Origin: Enoplolaimus lenunculus
Taxonomy: Eukaryota > Nematoda > Enoplea > Enoplida > Thoracostomopsidae
Reading direction: 5' to 3'
NCBI GenBank assembly: GCA_030248215.1
Contig: JASANG010002840.1
Coordinates: 1-64,000, forward strand
DNA length: 64,000 bases
A program made the translations under genes and the position numbers. The notes beneath the pieces are model-generated. The model searched no databases, was not told the origin of the DNA, and saw nothing but the letters and a program-made list of their open reading frames with translations. Positions within the stretch are counted from its first letter, which is position 1; each line of letters begins with the position of its first letter. Below, in pieces: positions 55,510-64,000 of the stretch.

Positions 55510-58500
55510 CTAGAAACCAGAAATTATATGGAGCCATAATCTCAATAAAACATAGAATACTGTCCCATTACACATCACGTGAAAGCCTAAATTTAAACTC
55601 GATATTTCTGAAGCACAGAGACGGACAGAATAAGCAGTTTACCGCAATCGTAATTGCGATTACTGTGTCTGTGATCACGGCGTATAATCGTGTCGGAATT
55701 TTTCTTTGCTCGTGCAAGACCAGTCGTGTGTAGAGACTCCAATAAATTTGCGCATAAAATGGCAGTTGTGCTCGTACTTACAACCGTTGGATAATTTAAC
55801 ACTTGGCAATCACAGTTACCGTCTTGATTATAGTCACAGTAAGACGAGCACTTCAAAACGCGTTTACGATCAACTGTGCTCAAAAATCGTAGAACAAATT
55901 CTGACCGCTGGTGTAATATGTCACTGGTAGGGGCTTTTTACATCTCTTTGAGATTTTAACATATGAATTTTAAATACTTGTCCGTCTGTAACCCAAACCG
56001 CCCACGCGATGCTTTCATGGCACGCAACTCCTCGTTTTTCAAAATTCTGACTACGCCCATGCAGATAGACGAAAACGTACATCGAAGTACGAGCGCCCCT
56101 TCGGCGTGAACGTAGGATCAAACAGAGTAATCACGTCTGCGTCACTTTTACCAATATCGCTGCGACTTCCTCGATGTGATTCTCGACCACCCAATCTGAG
56201 TTCGTTTCGTGCACGAAATCTTGCTGCTGGCCCACCGGCTGTAAACAAACAGTAATATACAAAAAAGTTACAGACATGGCTCTGATGCAAATTTTTCTAA
56301 ACAAAATTACATAGTTACTGTGAATTGAAATGTCATGAATCACTTAGAATAATAAATTATACGTATACCTGTGAAACCAAAAACGTACTTAGATACTGGG
56401 AAGCTTATGCCTATATTTAGGCTTACGTTTAGTGACCGGGCCCCTTTAGTTAACATGGGCCAATAAAATATTTACATCAAAGTACTAACCTTCGTTTCTT
56501 CTCGCGACAGGAGAGTCCAGCCTCCTTCGACCTGTATTTGCCGAAGAAGGCTGGAAACTGCGATATGATACGCCTAGACGACTAAATACACAACGTGAGT
56601 AAACATTGCACTGGACACAAACATAACAAACGGGTGTGTACGTTTATTCCGATCGCTCAATGAACGACACATGCAGGTTATGCCGACGCGCAAAAGTGCA
56701 CATCAAAATACTGACATGCGCTCTATGCAAGGTGATTTTAAGGCAAAACACTGCCGGGTAAGTCTACAATATAAAATTGAAGACAATAAAACCGATAGCT
56801 GGATTACGGTACAATGTATTTCGTTAACAAATTTCATTTAAATCCTTTCCTTTAATTCAAACTGATGAAAATTACAGGACAGAATTGCATCATTAACGTC
56901 TGAAGTGGTTGAAATTGCTGGCTAAATACAAAATACACAGGCTTCCTATTTCTCTGGCGTGTCGTCGATATCAAGAATAATACTGTAGAAAATCCTGAGA
57001 CCTGTTTTATGGGTTTCACAATAATTACCGTCAAGTAAACCCACACATCATATTAGAAGTTCAAAACGCAATATTCTAAGTTGTAAATTCACTACAAACG
57101 ATAAGGTTTGTCGAGAAGCATCTAAACAAAGGCATACTGTTCGTGTTGTTAATGTCAAATTACCATACAAAATACCTGTGTGCGCTGGCATTGTCCATTT
57201 TTGTTGGAAAAGTTCCAAGGTTATGCCTATAAATCATTAATAAACTATGATGTGCCAGCGTGCGACACGATATCCGATTCTGGTTTAATGTAAGGCAAAA
57301 ACTGATATCGGTATTCGGTTCCGGTATCCGGTATAAACCTACCGGATATCCGATATTTAAAATTGTGGTGCCTAATGTCAGATACCTGTTGTTTACAAAT
57401 GGTCATATCTAACATCTTGCTGCGACTGCATTTATAGGCAAGTTACATAAGAAACTCAAGTTTTTCACACATGTAAAAATGAAAAATCAAAGCTAGCAAT
57501 CCTTTCAATTCAGGAAAAGTATATATTGTTTTACGCGACACAAATAATTTCCAACAGTATACAAACTAAGATGTTATATTCGGTTCCGGTAATGCGAAAC
57601 TAAAATGCCATTACGAAGTCCATTATTGTTTAATGTTTTTATAAATTGCTTCATAATTCAAATTCGAAAAATAGAAAACGTGAGGGTCAAGATTGACTGC
57701 TAAATCATAGAGCTTTTAACAACGAACATAATATCCAAGTAGATTTAAGCTTATCACAAACGTTTGGAAATTATATCAAAACAGGAAAAGACATCACGTG
57801 TTTCTAGAAAACAAAATGTTTTCCTAAAATACTCCACATGCAACATACTTTCTGTCTCGATAGTCGTTTTTTACGCTGGCTACGTCTCGACTCACGATTC
57901 TTGGTTCGTGGCGTGTATCTTGAACTTGAGGAAGATTCTACAAATTTGAATATTATTTCCATACAATCATACATATTGCACTTGGGCTTAAATGCATTCT
58001 TCACATTCGGTTAGAACATGTCGTCTTACTAGCGCAACTAAAATGTATCATTGCTTTAATGAACAAACGTAAAAATTCTGCTTTATACCAATATTTATAA
58101 CTAGTAGCCGTAGATGCACCCTGGTGCAACTTGCCTAACGTGCTATAGTTTGAAACACTTTCACAATCTATATCTTAACTTTATACTAGGGATGTGCCGA
58201 GTAATCGACATCGGTATTGCCGATACCTTTTACACACAACGATGAGCTGGAATGCTATCAATTTTACTTTTTATCGCATGAGTGTCTTATCAGGAAAACT
58301 GTTATCTCTTTTGCGCTTGCGTTTGAAAAATTTCTTGAAAATACATGTTCTCTTTTGCGCTTGCGTTTGAAAAATTTCTTGAAACTAAATGTTCTCATAA
58401 AATAATAATCTTTTATATGGTTAAGTCTTCACGCAATGATGAAATGCAATATCCTATACATTCTTTAAAAATAGTTTACTACAACTCGAATCGGTATCGG

Positions 58501-59747
58501 CCAAAAATTTGGTATCTGCACATCCTTAATGTATATCATTTCAAAAAGGAATTCGTTAACCAATACGTACACGCTTTACGCTTACAGAATTAGATTATCA
58601 GTAAAATTGATAGGTACAAACTCCTTCGTAAAACGATTTCTATATTGTTAAAAACAAGTTTAGTGCTGTGCTGGAACACTGCCCAAAATACATTTTGTTA
58701 TATTGCTAACAAACGATATAAAAGTATAAGTCATTACTGAATTATTTCCATCGCGATTCTTAGACCGTGACGTTGCCTTGCGAGGATTGTTTTTCAACCG
58801 GCGTCTGTCATCGCTATCAGTCATACGCCTCCGATCTGTTTGGTCTTTTCCCGTTTTGTCGTGATCATCTGAATCCATGGCAATAGCAGCTGCCTGTCGA
58901 CGAGCAATGGCTGCGCTACTTGCACCACTAAATTCTGGTCGCTTAAACAACGGAACACGATTTTTGTCATCCACTGGCAGTTTCACGAACTTGATTCCTT
59001 CCGCATCTTTGCTATCCGTTGACACTTCAGAGGACGCCGATTTTGTTCGCCAGCGATTTCGGTTTTTTTCAATTCTATCAGACTTGTTGCTTTTCAGCCG
59101 TTTTTGTTCGCCTCGACTGATGGACGTTTTACTCTGGTAATCACTATCGTTTCCGCTACCTTTACACTCGTTACCACTGCTGTTACCGACATTTGCAGTA
59201 GCATGAAGCGTTTCAGATCCGCGTAACCGTTTGCTTTTGGAATGTGTTTCTGGACGAGACTTAAACTGTGTCGCGGCCTTCGAAGAGCTGCGGATGTACT
59301 GCGGCGGCGAATCAGCTGAGCGCTTACGGCGGCCATCACTTGTTGAAGTTCTAAATTGAATGGTAGCTAGCTCATCTTAGCACTAGCGTTAAATCAGTAC
59401 TGCAAAATACCGATAATTCATGCCGATACCAATATATCGATTGAAGCACAATGTTACAATGTTTATATTATGTCATACATGGCTAACGAAAAACATACAG
59501 TAGTATTTTGATCAAGGCTAGGCTATTCAAAAATCCATGTACGTCAAGGCAGCGTGAGCACATGGGTATAAAAGCTTAATTCATACAAGTATTTTCAAAC
59601 ACATTACGAAAAATTGGTCATACACAAAACACCTACAACAACTTGCCTGCGCCTCTGACTTGTCTCCATGCTTCTGTCGCCTTCGTTACTTCTGGAACGA
59701 GAACGATAACGTCGAGCTTTCATTTCTGACAACGCTTGCGAATACAT
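55258..59747 (-). CDS. arginine/serine-rich protein, unknown identity, partial exon model
   Basis: Several minus-strand exons share an RS/basic-rich, nuclear-looking composition. Two are firmly joined (59747-59647 and 59350-58738); candidates follow at 57937-57849, 56238 onward, 55873-55782 and 55509-55258. The N-terminus reads MKARRYRSRSRSNEGDRS, then a Ser/Lys/Arg/Asp-rich stretch with FVKLPVDDKNRVPLFKRPEF and SSAAIARRQAAAIAMDSDD. The C-terminal candidate has RGGRGIIRGSYFSSW and RPYVPPRKPGKCMRR. I do not recognise a family; RS-rich splicing or chromatin factors are the obvious comparison. Phases do not chain cleanly through the middle exons, so at least one small exon or boundary is missing. 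Confidence 0.55.
55782..55873 (-). CDS. RS-rich gene, weak candidate exon
   Basis: Between a weak acceptor (TTTTTGAGCACAG) and a strong donor (GTT|GTAAGT), the only open frame reads DRKRVLKCSSYCDYNQDGNC, DCQVLNYPTV. It leaves in phase 0, which fits the terminal exon. Confidence 0.35.
55921..56070. repeat. repeat fragment with GGCGTAGTCAGAATTTTG motif
   Basis: Transposon-like sequence directly downstream of the candidate exon. The open frame across it (GRSQNFEKRGV) is a repeat translation and not a gene. Confidence 0.4.
56081..56238 (-). CDS. RS-rich gene, candidate exon
   Basis: The acceptor TGTTTGTTTACAG is strong. One frame reads ARFRARNELRLGG, RGSRSDIGKSDADVITLFDP and TFTPKGRSYFD, up to donor GAT|GTACGT. 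An internal donor ATTG|GTAAAA would give an 87-nt exon open in all three frames. Confidence 0.45.
56395..56463. mobile_element. CATGGGCC/TTAGGC foldback fragment
   Basis: TTATGCCTATATTTAGGCTT followed by GGGCCCCTTTAGTTAACATG and GGCC matches one end of the family. Confidence 0.5.
56470..57840. other. no firm gene; MITE remnant
   Basis: ATATCGGTATTCGGTTCCGG and CCGGTATAAACCTACCGG at 57.27-57.35 kb mark an eroded MITE. A short minus-strand RS-like stretch near 56.5-56.6 kb was not convincing as an exon. Confidence 0.35.
57849..57937 (-). CDS. RS-rich gene, candidate exon
   Basis: Acceptor CAAATTTGTAG and donor AAA|GTATGT flank a frame reading SSSSSRYTPRTKNRESRRS, then QRKKRLSRQK. That frame does not follow directly from exon 2; the in-phase frame (NLPQVQDTRHEPRIV) is also open. 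A missing mini-exon would reconcile the composition. Confidence 0.5.
58187..58532. mobile_element. MITE, CTAGGGATGTGCCGA family
   Basis: Left end CTAGGGATGTGCCGAGTAAT and right end GGTATCTGCACATCCTTAA are inverted. The interior carries a tandem duplication of about 47 bp (TTTGCGCTTGCGTTTGAAAA, then ATTTCTTGAAA). It is related to 5.58-5.87 kb. Confidence 0.6.
58738..59350 (-). CDS. RS-rich gene, exon 2
   Basis: 204 codons of Ser/Lys/Arg/Asp-rich sequence, starting TSTSDGRRKRSADSPPQYIR and ending ATSRSKNRDGNNS. The acceptor is TTCAATTTAG and the donor TCA|GTAATG. No folded domain is visible. Confidence 0.7.
59647..59747 (-). CDS. RS-rich gene, exon 1
   Basis: Open from ATG with TGA and TAA in frame just upstream: MYSQALSEMKARRYRSRSRS. 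It ends ...CGCAG|GCAAGT, a GC donor with otherwise perfect consensus, leaving two bases that complete an Arg codon with the next exon. Confidence 0.65.
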
Positions 59748-59759
59748 ATTTTATCAGTA

Positions 59760-60860
59760 ATATAACCACAATGATAAAATTGCCTACATATCAATTACAG
59801 AAATAGAGTTGAACGAAAGCTTACAGAGTATTTTATACCTTATGGCAATTTTTGAGATATTGTAAACAATGCGTGAAAGATTTTTTGCACAGAATTGCCT
59901 GAAAACATTTCACGGCAACTGGGCTGCCGGCTTTATAAGGTACAAATAAAACTTTGGTATCTTTTGCGATCGAAAACAGCAATTTTTATCCACTTGTTTT
60001 AAAGCTCGTTTTATTCACTTTTCAACATTTCAATTCAGTTTTAATCTTTTGGAATTGCTTAGACAGTATATTACAAAAAAATTTTACATTAACTTTTCTT
60101 ATATTAACATTTTCAATTTCATATGAGATCTAAGTTCAAGCTAGGATCAGAACCACGCTCACTCGGGCGAGAGGCGCATTATGATCACAGCACATCGATA
60201 AAACCTTAATGCTCAAGCCCGGAAGAGCTTTCACGCCTTGAGAATTAATGCTGCACATCAATTTAGGCCGTAGGTTTCAGCTGTAAAATTTTGCTAAATT
60301 AGCAGTATAAATGGGCAAAGGATATCCAGGTATGAAAATTATCCGGATATTCATCCGAAAAGAAATATATATCCGGACCGGATATCCGAAATGCTATTGT
60401 TTAAAGACTCTTTTTGGAATAATTTGGATTGTTTCACTACTAAAGTAGCTGAGCTGACGAAAAGAAATTCTGTATTCAATCCTGAGACAGAATATTGGAC
60501 TAAATTTTTCACGATTTTTGTGACTAATTTGGTTTTTTCGGTGTATTTTGTTCGCAAAATCTAGAGCTGTTGGACTTTGATCGTTTTTCCAATCATAGTT
60601 ATAGTCAGAAAAGTTTTTATAATTCAGTACGATATTGAAAACATTTCGTTTCTTACATCTAGTTGGATACTGTCACAAACTCAGTTATAAACAGTTTTAT
60701 TGATTTGATGGAAAAAACTTCTTCATCATTTTACTTTTTGTTTTTAATCAAAAGTAACTCAAAATTTAATAGTAAGTCAGATGCGTTAAACCAATCAACT
60801 AACGCAAAATTGACGCAATTCAACTCAGCGCTTCGCTTTTACACAATAATACACATGAAA
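59760..60860. other. upstream of the RS-rich gene; no further gene seen
   Basis: AT-rich. At 60.31-60.40 kb the blocks GGATATCCAGGTATG and CCGGACCGGATATCCG mark a MITE end like those at 52.5 and 54.5 kb. Confidence 0.35.
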
Positions 60861-60864
60861 AAAT

Positions 60865-61382
60865 TATAGATTACTAAACTGTTGAAAATACATTTTGTGT
60901 TCCGCAGTAGTTCATACAAGATCACAAAACGTGAAAGTATATATTCAAGTCTTAAAATATCAAAATTTATTTGAAATCATCAGGTGAGGTTATGAAGAGC
61001 CAAATCGGCATTATGTTTCGATCTATTAAGACTAGAGTGTGTTTAATGATTTGGACCAATATTAACAACCAAACCATATATTCCTAAGTTTAAACCTCCT
61101 AGCGTGATAAACACACATCTAAAACAAAGCGTAAGCCTAAGCACAAGCAAAAAAATAGCCTAATTTTTATTGTTTAAATGATAAGGTCCGTACCTTATAA
61201 TTTTCCCTCTCAGACAATTTTTGTACAAAAATGGTAATGTTTCTTCTACCTTACAATTTTTTCGCTCAGAAAATTTTTTTGTGTAAACTTGCGTTTCATA
61301 ACATTTGCCATGCCGCCCTTGGCTGAAATTTCTAGATCTTCGTTAAAAGCGGGGCACCATTAAAACGAACATGGGCTGGTGT
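60865..61382 (+). repeat. third, diverged copy of the module in the 49.9/53.4-kb inverted repeat
   Basis: It shares TTCCGCAGTAGTTCATACAA, ACAAAGCGTAAGCCTAAGC and AAAGCGGGGCACCAT with the arms at 49.87-50.41 and 52.93-53.46 kb, in the same order as the left arm but without the MITE. Confidence 0.6.
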
Positions 61383-61408
61383 ATCTACGATTGATCGTAC
61401 TGTACTGA

Positions 61409-61797
61409 CCCGAATAAGCGGGGGGTCCCCATTTTGAGTCCGATCAATACGAGTCCGTATCCCTAATAAGAGTACGTAAGCGGATAAAGTCCCTCAACCC
61501 TAATTAATCCATAAATGAGAATTATCCTTAATCGTGGCACATAAATGACTCCAGGACCACATAAAGTTGAGTTCGAAACTTAAAGCGTACTTAAGTTTTG
61601 AAAATAACATTCCAAAGTATAACCTTGCATTATCGCTCTTTAATTCAACAGATAGTTGCAATACCGAATATACATCAGAAACGAAGGACGGCGAAGGGCG
61701 GTTTAAAAATAAATAACAGTTCGTAACCGAATAACAAGGGGGTGTACCCTTTGGAGAGGCCAAATAAGTATCAGCCCCCCTCTTATTCGGGTCACTA
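61409..61797. mobile_element. non-autonomous DNA transposon, ACCCGAATAAGAGGGGG ends, copy 2
   Basis: Left GACCCGAATAAGCGGGGG and right CCCCCCTCTTATTCGGGTC. Closely related to 48.67-49.05 kb through most of its length. Confidence 0.8.
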
Positions 61798-61799
61798 CA

Positions 61800-63025
61800 A
61801 TAAGCATATTGCAATGAGTTTTTCTCGGAACGCAAAACGATCATGTATACATAGTCCGAGAAATTGGTGACATTCAATAGAAACTCTGTACTTTTAGCAG
61901 CGGTTTAAATCAGATGGTAGACAAACCAAATCAACTGAATTTTCGATGGCCAACGCAAGTATTTATTAGTCAGTCAGTTGTAACCTTCTAAAGGAATGCC
62001 CAGAACTATTGAGGCAGTTGCATAACGATTTTAAGATTTGTATAGTGCAAAAATGAGTCCGATTAACTCTCTCCGAAATGGACTCTACAGGACTAGCTAT
62101 ACGTATACGGATTTCCGAACTTCAGTTTTCTTCTCTTAAGCACTTGTATTACCTCGGTAACTTCGACCTCGACAAACCTTGTAATACATTTGTCCATAGT
62201 ATACACCTGAGGAAATAGTTATACATTAAGCTTCTTTCATAATATCCAATTCAGGCTTATTTTGGGCTTCAGAAAAACCTACAGTATTTTCACCTCTAGA
62301 TGCACCCTGGTATTTTACCATGGAAATTTACATTTCAGATTTTACAGCAATCATGTTGGTAAAGAATGCTTAACGCGGGCGTGTTGCACAAAACAAAACT
62401 CTTGATAGAAAATTTTATTACAACCAAAACAATGCCATAACAGACTCGGCATAAATAAATAACTTATAAAACACTACAAATGAGAACAATTTAGTTAAAT
62501 TAATCATACCTAATAAGAGGTTTTCAAAAATAGTTTAACAAAACACTATTTATTTTTATCAATTTTGCGATGCTCGATGAATTAACGTAAAACTTGATAA
62601 AGAACGAAGCGTTATCAAATTCCTGAAAGACCAGTTTAGTTTATCAAATCATTTATACAAACCAATGCAAAGCCATTTCTATACCAAAGCTCTCTCAGAA
62701 CAAAACGTCAAACCAAACAAAATGTTTCTTTAGTAACCGTACACAAATAAATTATTATATAACATCCATACAATAAAATTCACAAAATTAGACAACTAAG
62801 AAACATCAGCACAACCATTCCGTACACCGGTTTCAAGGATGCGCCTCACATATAAGTTGTACAAAAGTAACTTCGAGCAGCTTTCGAGACAAGGGCTGCA
62901 GTAACTACACCATTTCAGTCACGGATACATTAGGACATCGTATCGGCCAATAGTCACGAAAGCCGCCAAAAATATCAAATAAATCTCAAGTATGCCGCTC
63001 ATCATACAGAGAAATAACACGTAAT
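61800..63025. other. gene-free stretch
   Basis: AT-rich with no recognisable exon, RNA or clean transposon. A TAGATGCACCCTGG end near 62.30 kb, also seen near 58.11 kb, is a MITE crumb. Confidence 0.4.
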
Positions 63026-63029
63026 AAAT

Positions 63030-63681
63030 CACGGTGCGACCGCATATCCGGCTCCGGCAAAAATCGACATCCGGCTCCAGTACTTTAACTTGCCGGATGT
63101 TTTTTAAAATAGTTCAAAAAATTGAAACGATCATTTGTATTTAAGACAACTGCCATGGAACTGATGGACTTACTTTTACACATTTTTCCTGTCATACAGG
63201 AAATAGAAAAGTTAGCATGTGCCCATGTACGTTCACAATCTTTATTGGGTTACAATTGCGCTTGAAAACTTGATAAAGATGACCAGTGTTATTTTAGGGT
63301 CATAAGAATATATCTCAGCATATTCTTATTCCTAAACTTCAATGTAAAAACATGTCTATAACTAAGTCTAAGCAAAAATAAACCTTAATTCAAGCCATCT
63401 CTATTCTATAGTACCTATGGAATCCAGGATTCCCTTACACAACGCTATACATATAGAATAATCGAATATACTCATTGTGAAAATGTTAAATATGCATCGA
63501 CGTGAGATATTATACTCTGACACGTAAACACTTTGTATACCTTATACCACAGAAGAAAGAATTGTTAGCTACGTTTGGATATTTGAATGCCATCTAGTAT
63601 TAGATTTGAATACGTTATACGGCTCCGGCCGGATATTAGATTATCCGGCACCGACAGTTTTTGGTATCCAGTCGCACCTTG
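63030..63681. mobile_element. hAT-like MITE, 652 bp, near-perfect 8-bp target duplication
   Basis: It runs from CACGGTGCGACCGCATATCC to GGTATCCAGTCGCACCTTG. The flanking octamers TAATAAAT and TAACAAAT match at seven of eight bases. It belongs to the same family as 19.75-20.33 kb. Confidence 0.75.
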
Positions 63682-63904
63682 TAACAAATATGAAATCAAA
63701 ATTTATTAGTTAAGTAACGAAATTGTGGAATGATAGACACACGTTAGAACAAACTATATAACAAACACTAAAGTTGCAGGTTTCTTTACAAAACTTAGCC
63801 CCATCACTGCGACTTGCAAATCACGCGTTTAACAATTTCTCATCCAGTTTGCAGCTTAAGTTAAATCTGTGTTGCAAGATTTAAAATACTTCACCTGACC
63901 CATG

Positions 63905-64000
63905 GCAGCTACAAATGATTACACAATAAGCCAAGCCTAAAACTAAGCGTAGACATAATTCAAAAGAAGGGCAGACCGCTAAAAGTTAACATGCGCCTCT
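63905..64000. mobile_element. CATGGGCC/TTAGGC foldback fragment at the window edge
   Basis: AGCCAAGCCTAAAACTAAGC and ACCGCTAAAAGTTAACATG resemble one end of the family. The element runs off the window. Confidence 0.45.

Noticed and set aside
55921-56121. Minus-strand frame with GRSQNFEKRGV
   Set aside because: The underlying DNA looks like a dispersed transposon end, with no splice or homology support.

Overview
The window is nuclear DNA from an invertebrate animal. It is AT-rich, its genes are split by GT-AG introns (plus two likely GC-AG introns), and the intergenic and intronic space is packed with small non-autonomous DNA transposons, tRNA-derived repeats, minisatellites and a Penelope-like retroelement. 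The two identifiable genes, TOPORS and cytochrome b561, are of animal type. I cannot fix the phylum from sequence alone. The transposon load and intron style would fit, for example, a tunicate or another small-genome invertebrate.

Layout. 1-3.5 kb: minisatellite and a broken Penelope-like element carrying an inverted partial copy of its own GIY-YIG end. 3.5-5.7 kb: no gene. 5.98-26.16 kb, minus strand: a TOPORS orthologue, modelled here as 12 exons joined in consistent phase (4,242 nt, 1,413 codons plus stop). Its introns hold many hAT-like MITEs and a 4 kb structure with long inverted ends. 26.2-33.1 kb: intergenic, with minisatellites, a duplicated tRNA-Phe-like SINE and a short foldback MITE. 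33.17-40.69 kb: a tandem array of about 18 monomers of roughly 343 bp, each with a tRNA-like core on the minus strand. It is organised into higher-order units of about 2.1 kb, and one MITE insertion was amplified with them. 41.42-45.29 kb, plus strand: a complete five-exon cytochrome b561 gene. 45.3-55.2 kb: repeats only, including an 0.8 kb inverted repeat. 55.26-59.75 kb, minus strand: fragments of an arginine/serine-rich gene of unknown identity. 59.8-64 kb: repeats.

The genes are not an operon and show no obvious joint pathway. TOPORS is a nuclear RING E3 ligase, cytochrome b561 is a transmembrane ascorbate-dependent electron carrier, and the RS-rich gene is probably nuclear. The most unusual structure is the higher-order tRNA-like array. 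The most useful annotation result is the complete TOPORS and cytochrome b561 gene models.
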